53,212 bases of DNA from Actinomycetales bacterium (GTDB lineage Bacteria > Actinomycetota > Actinomycetes > Actinomycetales > Quadrisphaeraceae): contig JAKONK010000013.1 of assembly GCA_022701985.1 (NCBI GenBank), forward strand, positions 1 to 53,212, in the 5' to 3' direction. The notes under the pieces are model-generated. The model was not told the origin of the DNA and ran no database searches. It was given only the letters and a program-made list of their open reading frames with translations. How positions within the stretch are numbered: the stretch's first letter is position 1; each line of letters starts with the position of its first letter. Positions 22,418 to 30,083 of the stretch are shown here, one piece after another. The translations under genes and the position numbers were made by a program.

Positions 22418-23320
22418 ATGACCACCACCGCCACCCCGGTCAGCAGCCCCGCCCCCGCGTCCTCGAGCGCCTCGGCCCCCGCCGTGCTGTCGCTGAGCTG
22501 CCCCCAGCAGCCCGGCATCGTCAACGCGGTGACGTCGTTCCTGTACCAGCAGGGCCACGACATCGTGGAGCACCAGCAGTTCGACGACGCGCTCTCGGGC
22601 CGGCTCTTCTCCCGCACCGCGTTCACCAGCCTCGGCGGCGCCACCGACGTGGCGCAGCTCCAGGCGGCCTTCGCGCCGATCGCGGCCAAGTACGGCATGG
22701 ACGTGCGCTTCAGCGGTGGGGAGCGCCCGCGGGTGCTGGTGATGGTCTCGAAGATGGGCCACTGCCTGAACGACCTGATCTTCCGGTGGCGCTCGGACAC
22801 CCTCGGCGCGGAGCTGGTGGCCGTGGTCTCCAACCACGAGGACCTCCGGCCCATGGCCGAGGCCGCGGGCCTGCCCTTCCACCACGTGCCGATCACCGCC
22901 GCCACCAAGCCCGAGGCGGAGGCCCGCCTGCTGGAGCTGGTGGAGGAGACCGAGGCCGAGCTGGTGGTGCTGGCGCGCTACATGCAGGTGCTGTCGAACG
23001 AGACGTGCACGGAGCTGCGCGGCCGGGCCATCAACATCCACCACTCGTTCCTGCCGGGGTTCAAGGGCGCCAAGCCCTACCACCAGGCCTTCGACCGCGG
23101 CGTGAAGCAGGTGGGCGCCACGGCGCACTACGTGACGCCCGACCTCGACGAGGGGCCGATCATCGAGCAGGAGGTGATCCGGATCGACCACACCCACGAC
23201 CCGGCCTCCCTGGCGACGGTGGGCCGCGACGCCGAGGCCCTGGCCCTCTCGCGCGCGGTGCGCTGGCACTGCCAGCAGCGCGTGCTGCTCAACGGGCACC
23301 GCACCGTCGTCTTCCGCTGA
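22418..23320 (+). CDS. purU: Formyltetrahydrofolate deformylase (PurU)
   Basis: The 300-residue enzyme hydrolyses 10-formyl-tetrahydrofolate to formate and tetrahydrofolate. An N-terminal ACT domain (LSLSCPQQPGIVNAVTSFL) precedes a formyltransferase-fold domain. The catalytic block is INIHHSFLPGFKGAKPYHQA, followed by TAHYVTPDLDEGPIIEQ. In this operon it would regenerate free tetrahydrofolate from one-carbon units produced by the two oxidases. An extra 20-residue Ser/Ala-rich N-terminus precedes the ACT domain. A perfect TGAGGAGG ribosome-binding site overlaps the sdaA stop. Confidence 0.94.
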   Translation: MTTTATPVSSPAPASSSASAPAVLSLSCPQQPGIVNAVTSFLYQQGHDIVEHQQFDDALSGRLFSRTAFTSLGGATDVAQLQAAFAPIAAKYGMDVRFSGGERPRVLVMVSKMGHCLNDLIFRWRSDTLGAELVAVVSNHEDLRPMAEAAGLPFHHVPITAATKPEAEARLLELVEETEAELVVLARYMQVLSNETCTELRGRAINIHHSFLPGFKGAKPYHQAFDRGVKQVGATAHYVTPDLDEGPIIEQEVIRIDHTHDPASLATVGRDAEALALSRAVRWHCQQRVLLNGHRTVVFR

Positions 23321-23387
23321 CCGGTCCGCAGCCCTCCGCCCTCCGCCCCAGGGCCCCTTCCCGCACCCGCCACGGCGAGTGAGCTCC

Positions 23388-23440
23388 CAGCACCCCTGCA
23401 GACCGCGCCCTCCACGGGAGTGCGGTCTGCAGGGGTGCTG
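23388..23440 (+). terminator. Terminator of the glyA-purU operon
   Basis: A perfect 19-bp inverted repeat (23388-23406 with 23422-23440) with a 15-base loop lies 67 bases after the purU stop. It is the only strong hairpin between the folE/glyA gap and this point, which supports one transcript from glyA to purU. Confidence 0.8.
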
Positions 23441-23613
23441 TCGCGCGTCTGCGCAGGCGCGTCTGACCACCGCCCGGGGGACGCCCGGGTGGCGGGAGTG
23501 CGTGACCGCGGGCAGTGTCGACGCGCCGCCGTGACCCTGCGGTCGCCCACCGCGCCTCGCTGGATCCGCCACGCAGGGCGACTGCGGGCGACGCTCCGTG
23601 GTGACACGCCGCG

Positions 23614-23633
23614 GGAGTGACCTGAGTCACTCC
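23614..23633. promoter_or_regulatory. Second palindrome upstream of the BCCT gene
   Basis: GGAGTGAC-CTGA-GTCACTCC is a perfect inverted repeat with 8-bp arms and a 4-base centre, eight bases upstream of the GntR-type palindrome. It looks like an operator for a different regulator. No other copy was noticed in the window. Confidence 0.45.
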
Positions 23634-23641
23634 AAGGTCTG

Positions 23642-23657
23642 GACTGATGCATCAGTC
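23642..23657. promoter_or_regulatory. Candidate GntR operator before the BCCT gene
   Basis: GACTGATGCATCAGTC is a perfect 16-bp palindrome whose inner 14 bases match the site in the folE/glyA gap (11916-11929) except at the two centre bases. It lies about 105 bases before the BCCT start. It would place carrier and degradation operon under one regulator. Confidence 0.65.
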
Positions 23658-23761
23658 ATCGTGTTACATCTGGGTCACGCGCGGCAGTGCTGCCCGCAAC
23701 GGCCCTAGCGTCCTGGTCCACCCGCCACTCCGGCAGGGCCGCCGTCACGAGAGGACACCCC

Positions 23762-25438
23762 ATGTCGTCTGAGCTCGGAACACCCGCGCGAGAGGGCAAG
23801 CGGCCGCTCGACCTCCCCGTCCTCGCCGTCTCCGGCGTCGTCGTCGTCGCGCTGTGCATCTGGGGCGTCGCGGCCCCGGAGCAGCTGCAGGCGGTCTCCG
23901 GTGACTGGCTGGGCTGGATCACGACCAACCTCGGCTGGGCCTTCGCCGTGAGCGCGAGCGGCTTCGTGGCGCTCGCGCTGGTGCTGGCCTTCAGCCGCGC
24001 CGGGCGCATCCGCCTCGGCGCCGACGACGAGCGGCCCCAGTTCAGCCGCGCCTCGTGGATCGCGATGATGTTCTCGGCCGGCATGGGCATCGGCCTCATG
24101 TTCTACGGCGTCACCGAGCCCGTCACGCACCTCATGACCCCGCCCGAGGGCGACGTCACCGCCGGCACCCCGGCTGCCGCCGACGAGGCGATGCAGTACA
24201 CGCTCTTCCACTGGGGCCTGCACCCGTGGGCGATCTACGCCGTCGTCGGTCTGGCGCTGGCCTACTCGAGCTACCGCAAGGGCCGCCCCGGCGGCTTCTC
24301 CGCGGCCTTCGCGCCGCTGCTGCGCGGCCCCCGCGGCCGCGGCGCCGCCAAGGCGATCGACGTCCTCGCCATCTTCGCCACCGTCTTCGGCTCGGCCGTC
24401 AGCCTCGGCCTCGGCGCAGCGCAGATGAACGGCGGCCTCGCCCACGTCTTCGGCACCGCCAACAACAGCGGTGTGCAGGTCGCGATCATCGCGGTCCTGA
24501 CCCTCTGCTTCGTCATCAGCGCCGTCTCCGGCATCGAGCGCGGCGTCAAGATCCTCTCGAACACCAACATGGTGCTGGCCGGCCTGCTGCTGCTCTTCCT
24601 GTTCGTCGTGGGCCCGACGGTCTTCATCCTCGACATGGCCCCCAACGCCGCCGGCAACTACCTCGCGGCGCTGCCCCACATGTCGCTGCGCACCGGCGTC
24701 TTCGGCGGCCAGGAGTGGCTGTCCGGCTGGACGATCTTCTACTGGGCCTGGTGGATGTCCTGGACGCCCTTCGTGGGCGCCTTCCTCGCCAAGATCTCCC
24801 GCGGCCGCACCATCCGCGAGTTCGTGGTCGGCGTGATGCTCATCCCCACGCTGGTCAGCCTCATCTGGTTCTCCGTCTTCGGCGGCACCGCCATCAACGC
24901 CCAGCTGACCGGCGCCCTCGACGTGCTCGCCGACACCGACCAGACGGCGCAGATGTTCAACCTGCTCGCCCTGTTCCCGTGGTCCGGCGTGACCTCGCTG
25001 CTCGTCGTGGCGCTGGTGGCCATCTTCTTCGTCTCCGGCGCCGACGCCGCCAGCATCGTCATGGCGTCGCTGTCCAGCCACGGCGACGACGAGCCGCGCC
25101 GCTGGCTCACCGCCGCCTGGGGAGGCCTGACCGGAGTCGTCGCCATCGTGCTCCTCGGCGCGGGTGGCCTGCAGGCGCTGCAGAACCTCACGATCATCGC
25201 GGCCACGCCGTTCCTCGTGGTCATGGTGCTCATGTGCTGGGCCCTGCTGAAGGACCTGCGCAGCGACACGGCCCCGGTGTCGGCCATCACCGGCAAGATG
25301 CTCGCCGTGCCGCCCTCGCGGAGCGCGAGCCGGCCGCCGGCACCGTCGGGGCCCTCCGTGACCTCGGCGCCCGCGGCCCCCGAGCCGGAGGTCGGTGGCG
25401 GCCGCACGGGCGAGCCCGTCGGCGCCGGGCGCGACTGA
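23762..25438 (+). CDS. BCCT family transporter (betaine/choline/carnitine carrier)
   Basis: The 558-residue carrier has twelve membrane helices. Family signatures are MMFSAGMGIGLMFYGVTEPV in helix 3 and the helix 8 block FYWAWWMSWTPFVGAFLA followed by KISRGRTIREF. The Gly-Met-Gly-Ile-Gly stretch resembles sodium-coupled betaine carriers such as BetP. The C-terminal tail of about 45 residues is Pro/Ala-rich rather than the charged osmosensing tail of BetP, which fits a role in nutrient uptake. Its position between the sarcosine operon and gbcAB, with a shared operator, suggests glycine betaine as substrate. The ATG at 23762 follows GAGAGGACA. Confidence 0.93.
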   Translation: MSSELGTPAREGKRPLDLPVLAVSGVVVVALCIWGVAAPEQLQAVSGDWLGWITTNLGWAFAVSASGFVALALVLAFSRAGRIRLGADDERPQFSRASWIAMMFSAGMGIGLMFYGVTEPVTHLMTPPEGDVTAGTPAAADEAMQYTLFHWGLHPWAIYAVVGLALAYSSYRKGRPGGFSAAFAPLLRGPRGRGAAKAIDVLAIFATVFGSAVSLGLGAAQMNGGLAHVFGTANNSGVQVAIIAVLTLCFVISAVSGIERGVKILSNTNMVLAGLLLLFLFVVGPTVFILDMAPNAAGNYLAALPHMSLRTGVFGGQEWLSGWTIFYWAWWMSWTPFVGAFLAKISRGRTIREFVVGVMLIPTLVSLIWFSVFGGTAINAQLTGALDVLADTDQTAQMFNLLALFPWSGVTSLLVVALVAIFFVSGADAASIVMASLSSHGDDEPRRWLTAAWGGLTGVVAIVLLGAGGLQALQNLTIIAATPFLVVMVLMCWALLKDLRSDTAPVSAITGKMLAVPPSRSASRPPAPSGPSVTSAPAAPEPEVGGGRTGEPVGAGRD

Positions 25439-25494
25439 CGGCCCACCGGAGGGGTCTTCGTGCGGCCCGGCGGGGCGCGGCGGTCACCGTCCGC

Positions 25495-26286
25495 TCAGCC
25501 GGGCTTCACGGCGCCCAGGCGCCAGGACGCCCGGGCCGCGGAGGCGAGCAGCTGCTCGGCCAGCACGGGGAGGGCCGCTGGGGTGAGGCGGTAGGTGGGG
25601 CCGCCGACCGTCAGCGCGGCCGCCACGGACCCGTCGGCGCCGCGCACCGGCGCGGCCAGCACCACCAGGCCGGCCTCGTGCTCCTCCTGGGCGAGGGCCC
25701 ACCCGCGGGCGCGGGTGAGCTCGAGGTCCTCCGCCAGCGCCGCGAGGTCGACCAGCGTGTGCGGGGTGTAGCGCTCCAGCCCGGCGGCCGCGAGGCGCTC
25801 CACCTCGCCCGCCGGCGCTGCGGAGAGGAAGACCTTCCCCGCCGCCGTGGCGTGCAGGGGGCCGCGCCGGCCCACGTGGTCGGCGCTGGTGACGATGGCG
25901 GGGCCGCTCGCCTGGTCGACCGTGGTGATCTCGCTGCCGTCGCTCACCACGAGGTTCACCGTGTCGCCGACCCGCTCGGCCAGCTCGGCCAGCAGGGGGC
26001 GGCACAGGGCGGCGACGTCGTGCGCGCGGGCCGCGCCCGCGGCGAGCTGGCCGGCGGAGGGTCCCAGCCGGTAGCGGCCGCGGTCGCCGTCCTGCTGGAC
26101 CATGCCCCGGGCCTCGAGCGTGGCCAGCAGCCGGAAGGCCGTGCCCTTGTGGACCCCGACCTCCCCGGCGAGCTCGCTCAGCCCGCTGGGCCCGCGGGTG
26201 GCCAGCGCCTGCAGCAGGGAGACCGCCCTGTCGACGGACTGGACCGTGGTGTCGCGGCGCGCGCCGCGGGGCTCGTCGTTCCGCAC
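25495..26286 (-). CDS. IclR-family transcriptional regulator
   Basis: The 263-residue protein has an N-terminal winged helix (SVDRAVSLLQALA, LSELAGEVGVHKGTAFRLLA) and a C-terminal IclR effector domain (GDTVNLVVSDGSEITTVDQ, LHATAAGKVFLSA). It is divergent from gbcAB and convergent with the BCCT gene. The GTG at 26286 gives the conserved N-terminus. A TACTGT -10 box lies six bases before it, so the mRNA is probably leaderless. A 17-base palindrome covers this start codon, which implies autoregulation. A longer frame upstream would run through the promoter region and is not favoured. Confidence 0.9.
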   Translation of the reverse strand: MRNDEPRGARRDTTVQSVDRAVSLLQALATRGPSGLSELAGEVGVHKGTAFRLLATLEARGMVQQDGDRGRYRLGPSAGQLAAGAARAHDVAALCRPLLAELAERVGDTVNLVVSDGSEITTVDQASGPAIVTSADHVGRRGPLHATAAGKVFLSAAPAGEVERLAAAGLERYTPHTLVDLAALAEDLELTRARGWALAQEEHEAGLVVLAAPVRGADGSVAAALTVGGPTYRLTPAALPVLAEQLLASAARASWRLGAVKPG

Positions 26287-26294
26287 GGCGGAAC
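26278..26294. promoter_or_regulatory. Candidate IclR operator over the iclR start codon
   Basis: GTTCCGC-ACG-GCGGAAC is a perfect inverted repeat with 7-bp arms. It covers the GTG start codon (26284-26286 on the minus strand) and touches the putative -10 TACTGT at 26293-26298. An identical pair of arms occurs before gbcA at 26403-26419. Confidence 0.7.
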
Positions 26295-26298
26295 AGTA
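26293..26298 (-). promoter_or_regulatory. Probable -10 box for leaderless iclR
   Basis: TACTGT on the minus strand fits TANNNT and ends six bases before the GTG at 26286. This is the spacing expected when transcription starts at the first base of the start codon. No clear -35 box is visible. Confidence 0.45.
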
Positions 26299-26402
26299 GG
26301 CGCGCCTCGGGCGACCCGCCGGGTGGTCCCGCTCGATCTCGCCCCACCCCCTTGACCGCCTGATCGTCCGGGCAAGAAGATTTCCCCACTCAGAGCGCAA
26401 CA

Positions 26403-26419
26403 GTTCCGCATCGCGGAAC
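26403..26419. promoter_or_regulatory. Candidate IclR operator before gbcA
   Basis: GTTCCGC-ATC-GCGGAAC has the same 7-bp arms as the site over the iclR start. It lies 65 bases before gbcA, downstream of a possible TTGACC (26352-26357) and AT-richer AAGATTT (26377-26383) promoter, so binding here could block transcription. Confidence 0.7.
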
Positions 26420-26484
26420 GGACGTGACGACGCTGTCGCAACAGCACCGCCCAGGTCACCCCACCGCGAAGGGAAGCGCCCCCG

Positions 26485-27801
26485 ATGACCGCTCAGCTGA
26501 CCAACCCCTCAGCGCCGGCCGCGCCGTCGGCCGGGCGGGCCGCTCCGCCGTCGGTGGGCGCCTCCGCCGCCGAGATGGTGGCGCGCCGCAAGAAGGGGTA
26601 CAGCCTCGAGGGCGGCTTCTACACGAGCCAGGAGGTCTACGACCTCGACGTCGACGTCGTCTTCAGCAAGAACTGGATCTTCGTGGCGGCCGCCGCCGAG
26701 ATCCCCGAGGCGGGCGACTTCGTCACCGTCGACGTCGGCAGGGCGTCCGTGATCGTCGTCCGCGACGACGACGACCAGATCGCCGCCTTCCACAACGTGT
26801 GCCGCCACCGCGGCTCGCGCCTCCTGGAGGACAAGGGCTTCGTCGGCAACATCGTCTGCCCGTACCACCGCTGGACCTACGCGCTCGACGGCTCGCTGCT
26901 CCACGCCGAGTCGCAGCCGCCCGCCTTCGACAAGACCTGCTTCTCGCTGCGGAAGGTCCACGTCCGCAACCTCGCCGGGCTGGTCTTCATCTGCCTCGCG
27001 CAGGACGCCCCCGCCGACTTCGACGAGGTCGCGGCGATCGTCGAGCCGCACCTGGCGCCCTACCAGCTCGACAGGGCCAAGGTGGCCCGCCAGGTGGACC
27101 TGCCCGAGGCGGGCAACTGGAAGCTCGTCATGGAGAACAACCGCGAGTGCTACCACTGCGACGGGCACCCGGAGCTGACCAGCGCCTACTTCCCGATCTT
27201 CGCCTACGACGAGGAGGACATCACCCCCCGCCTCAGGCCCCTGTACGACCGGTACACCAAGGCCGCGGAGGCGCTGGCGGAGAAGCGCCGGGAGCAGGGC
27301 ACCCCGCTGCAGGACCACATGCAGCTCGACACCCGCCAGGTCGGCTTCCAGCTGACCCACCTCCCGCTCGACGGCGAGGGCAGGTCGTTCGCCGCGGGTG
27401 GCGCCGCCGTGTGCTCCAAGCTCATCGGTGAGATCAAGGACGCCGCGTTCGGCGACCTGTCGCTGCACATGCAGCCCAACAGCTGGTTCCACCTCCTCGG
27501 CGACCACGCCGTCGTGTTCTCGGTGATGCCCACCTCGCCCAGCACCAGCGTCCTGCGCACCACCTGGCTGGTGCACCCGGACGCCCAGGAGGGGGAGGAC
27601 TACGACCTCGAGTCGCTGTGCACCGTCTGGAACGCCACCAACGACCAGGACCGCGTGCTCGTCACGAACACCCAGATCGGCTGCAGCGACCCGAGCTACG
27701 TCCCCGGCCCGTACTCGATGGTCGAGGACCAGGTCGAGGGCTTCGTGAACTGGTACGTGACCCGCCTGCGCGAGCACCTCGGCGTCGAGGCGACGGCGTG
27801 A
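26485..27801 (+). CDS. gbcA: Glycine betaine monooxygenase, Rieske oxygenase subunit (GbcA)
   Basis: The 438-residue Rieske-type oxygenase demethylates glycine betaine to dimethylglycine and formaldehyde. The [2Fe-2S] Rieske motif is intact: NVCRHRGSRLL, then CPYHRWTYALDGSL about 18 residues later. The mononuclear iron site is NNRECYHCDGHPEL. The Ser/Ala/Pro-rich first 25 residues look disordered. The family also contains carnitine and stachydrine oxygenases, but the neighbours (dimethylglycine oxidase, sarcosine oxidase, BCCT carrier) argue for betaine. A ribosome-binding site AAGGGAAG precedes the ATG. Confidence 0.88.
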   Translation: MTAQLTNPSAPAAPSAGRAAPPSVGASAAEMVARRKKGYSLEGGFYTSQEVYDLDVDVVFSKNWIFVAAAAEIPEAGDFVTVDVGRASVIVVRDDDDQIAAFHNVCRHRGSRLLEDKGFVGNIVCPYHRWTYALDGSLLHAESQPPAFDKTCFSLRKVHVRNLAGLVFICLAQDAPADFDEVAAIVEPHLAPYQLDRAKVARQVDLPEAGNWKLVMENNRECYHCDGHPELTSAYFPIFAYDEEDITPRLRPLYDRYTKAAEALAEKRREQGTPLQDHMQLDTRQVGFQLTHLPLDGEGRSFAAGGAAVCSKLIGEIKDAAFGDLSLHMQPNSWFHLLGDHAVVFSVMPTSPSTSVLRTTWLVHPDAQEGEDYDLESLCTVWNATNDQDRVLVTNTQIGCSDPSYVPGPYSMVEDQVEGFVNWYVTRLREHLGVEATA

Positions 27802-28973
27802 CCGCGCTGGCTGCGGCGGACCCGGCGCTGCGCCCCCACCACCCGCCGCACCCGGTGGGCCTGGCGTGCTGGGGCGACGCCGAGGACGAGTCGGTGCTCG
27901 TGGTGCAGGACGTCGTCGACGTCACCCACGACGTCAAGACCTTCACCCTCGCCTCGCCGGGGCAGCACCTGTTCCACTTCGAGCCCGGTCAGTTCGTCAC
28001 CCTGCGGCTCGACGTCGACGGCACCGAGGTGCTCCGCTCGTACACGGTCTCGTCGCCGCCCACGCGGCCCCACGCGCTGTCCATCACGGTCAAGCGCAAG
28101 CCGGGCGGCGTGGTCTCGCCGTGGCTGCACGACACCGTGCGACCCGGCTCCGAGCTGCGGGTCCAGCCGCCGCTGGGCGTCTTCAGCACCAGCCGCCACC
28201 CGGCGCCGAAGTACCTCTTCCTGTCGGCGGGCAGCGGCATCACCCCGCTGATGTCGATGACGCGCACCCTGGCCGACCTCGGCCGGACCGCCGACGTCGT
28301 CTTCGTGCACAGCGCCCGGACGCCGGCCGACATCATCTTCCGCAGGGAGCTGGAGGCCCTCGAGGCCGTCCACCCCTGGCTGCGGGTGGTGCCCGTGGTC
28401 GCGAGCGCCGGCGACGAGCCCGGGTGGAGCGGCACCACGGGCCGGCTCGACGGCGCGGCTCTGGCCACCGCGGTGCCGGACCTCGCCGACCGCGAGGTCT
28501 TCGTCTGCGGGCCGGCGCCGTACATGGAGGCGATGCGCACCGCCCTCCTGGCCGCGGGGCTCCCCGAGGCGCGCCACCACCAGGAGACGTTCTCCTTCGA
28601 GGGCCTCGGGCTCCCGGCGAGCGAGCAGCTCGACGGCGGTGAGGTGGAGCTGGTCGCCGACGCGGACGCCGACGCCGCCGGGGGAGCGGGCGCCGACGAC
28701 GCGCTGGCCGCGGGCTTCGCGGTGCAGCTCACCCGCAGCGGCTGCACGATCCGCTGCGGCCGCGACGAGACGATCCTGCAGGCGGCGTTCCGCGCCGGGA
28801 TCACGCCGCCGTCGTCGTGCAGCGAGGGCGTGTGCGGCACCTGCAAGACCGTGCTGGTCGACGGCGAGGTGGACATGCAGCACCAGGGCGGCATCCGCCC
28901 GCGCGAGATCGCGATGGGCAAGGTGCTGATCTGCTGCTCACGGCCCCTGACCGACGTGGTCGTCGAGGCCTGA
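27798..28973 (+). CDS. gbcB: Glycine betaine monooxygenase reductase (GbcB)
   Basis: The 391-residue electron-transfer partner of GbcA starts on a GTG overlapping the gbcA stop. A flavin domain (LRSYTVSSPPT) and an NAD(P)H domain (LFLSAGSGITPLMSM, VFVCGPAPYM) are followed by a C-terminal plant-type [2Fe-2S] domain (CSEGVCGTCKTVLVDG, then CC near the end). An acidic Ala/Asp linker (about 300-317) joins the last two. The 1:1 pairing with gbcA follows the known GbcAB system. The gene ends four bases from a convergent VOC gene. Confidence 0.9.
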   Translation: MTALAAADPALRPHHPPHPVGLACWGDAEDESVLVVQDVVDVTHDVKTFTLASPGQHLFHFEPGQFVTLRLDVDGTEVLRSYTVSSPPTRPHALSITVKRKPGGVVSPWLHDTVRPGSELRVQPPLGVFSTSRHPAPKYLFLSAGSGITPLMSMTRTLADLGRTADVVFVHSARTPADIIFRRELEALEAVHPWLRVVPVVASAGDEPGWSGTTGRLDGAALATAVPDLADREVFVCGPAPYMEAMRTALLAAGLPEARHHQETFSFEGLGLPASEQLDGGEVELVADADADAAGGAGADDALAAGFAVQLTRSGCTIRCGRDETILQAAFRAGITPPSSCSEGVCGTCKTVLVDGEVDMQHQGGIRPREIAMGKVLICCSRPLTDVVVEA

Positions 28974-28977
28974 GGGC

Positions 28978-29400
28978 TCAGCCCTTCGCGGCGACCAGCT
29001 CGAGCGCGATCCCGTCGGGGTCGCGGAACTCCAGCAGGTGCATGGTGCCGGCGTCCTTGACCCCGCCGTGCTCGACCCCCGCCGCGTCGAGCACGGCGGT
29101 GGCGGCGTCGAGGTCGGCCTTCGAGGCGACCGAGAACGACAGGTGGTCCAGGCCCACGCGGTCCTCGTCGAAGGCGTCGTCGTCCGGCGCCACGGGGCGC
29201 AGGCCGAGCAGGCCGCCCGGCACCTGGTAGATCACCCCGTCGAAGACGAACCAGAGCTGCTCGCGGGTGGCCGCGTCGGCGTCGGCGGGCACCTCGTAGG
29301 CCACGTCCCACCCGAAGACGGCGTCGTAGAAGCGCCGCGAGACCGCGATGTCGCGCACGGTCAGGCGGACGTGGCTGAACCCGGTGGTGGTGATCGGCAT
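28978..29400 (-). CDS. VOC superfamily protein (paralogue of 5067-5546)
   Basis: The 140-residue protein has the VOC fold with SHVRLTVRDIAVSRRFYDAV at the start and FRDPDGIALELV at the end. It shares LGLRPVAP, DEDRVGLDHLSFSVAS and GVEHGGV with the VOC protein near rluD, so the two are paralogues. Substrate is unknown. The ATG at 29400 begins just before the conserved first strand. It is convergent with gbcB and divergent from the ohr-like gene. Confidence 0.82.
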   Translation of the reverse strand: MPITTTGFSHVRLTVRDIAVSRRFYDAVFGWDVAYEVPADADAATREQLWFVFDGVIYQVPGGLLGLRPVAPDDDAFDEDRVGLDHLSFSVASKADLDAATAVLDAAGVEHGGVKDAGTMHLLEFRDPDGIALELVAAKG

Positions 29401-29568
29401 GCTGGAACGGTCGCACGCGACCCGTCCGCCTGCACCCCGTCGCCCGGCGACCCGCCCTGAGCGCCGCGGGTGACCGCTGTCAGCCAGCTCCTCCGACGGG
29501 TGCTCGCGCGACTCCCTCCGCGCCGGCCCATGCTGGAGGCGCCGCACCGATCCGCACCAGGGGAGCCC

Positions 29569-30006
29569 ATGACCGCGAAGCTCGAGAAGACCGTCTACAC
29601 CGCCGAGGCGCTCAGCACCGGCTCCGGCCGGTCCGGCCGCGCGCGCACCAGCGACGGCGTGCTCGACGTCCAGCTCGCCCCGCCGAAGGAGACCGGCGGC
29701 TCCGGTGAGGGCACCAACCCCGAGCAGCTGTTCGCCGCCGGGTACGCGGCCTGCTTCCACTCCGCGCTCCTCGGCACCGCCCGCCAGCGGAAGGTGTCCG
29801 TCGAGGGCAGCAGCGTCGGCGCCCGCGTGAGCCTCGGTCCCGTCGAGGGCGGTGGCTACGGCCTGGCCGTGCACCTCGAGGTGACCATCCCCGACGTCGA
29901 CGCCGCCCAGGCCCAGGAGCTGGCCGACGCCGCGCACGCGGTCTGCCCGTACTCCAACGCCACCCGCGGCAACATCGAGGTGACGGTCACCGTCTCCGAC
30001 GACTGA
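29569..30006 (+). CDS. ohr: Organic hydroperoxide resistance protein (Ohr, OsmC fold)
   Basis: This 145-residue thiol peroxidase reduces organic and fatty-acid hydroperoxides. The two catalytic cysteines are in AAGYAACFHSALL and AVCPYSNATRGN, which place it in the Ohr rather than OsmC subgroup. MTAKLEKTVYTAEA is a typical Ohr start, with AGGGGAG upstream of the ATG at 29569. No OhrR-type MarR gene is adjacent. Confidence 0.93.
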   Translation: MTAKLEKTVYTAEALSTGSGRSGRARTSDGVLDVQLAPPKETGGSGEGTNPEQLFAAGYAACFHSALLGTARQRKVSVEGSSVGARVSLGPVEGGGYGLAVHLEVTIPDVDAAQAQELADAAHAVCPYSNATRGNIEVTVTVSDD

Positions 30007-30015
30007 CCCCCGCCC

Positions 30016-30070
30016 TCCGTGATCATGGGCGCTGTGCACAGCAAGCGTGCGCAACGCCCATGATCACGGA
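30016..30070. repeat. Palindromic intergenic element, copy 1
   Basis: A perfect 16-bp inverted repeat (30016-30031 with 30055-30070) with a 23-base loop fills the gap between convergent ohr and the aminotransferase gene. The arm core CCGTGATCATGGGCG is shared exactly with the element at 42639-42692. It probably serves as a bidirectional terminator. Confidence 0.75.
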
Positions 30071-30083
30071 CGGGGAGGGCGGG

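Larger units (their letters stand above)
23321..23761. other. Intergenic region purU-BCCT (441 bases)
   Basis: No gene is supported here. It holds the purU-side hairpin (23388-23440), about 170 bases with no structure that I can interpret, and then two palindromes (23614-23633, 23642-23657) upstream of the BCCT gene. Its base composition drops near the BCCT promoter, with GTGTTACATC at about 23661-23670. Confidence 0.6.
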
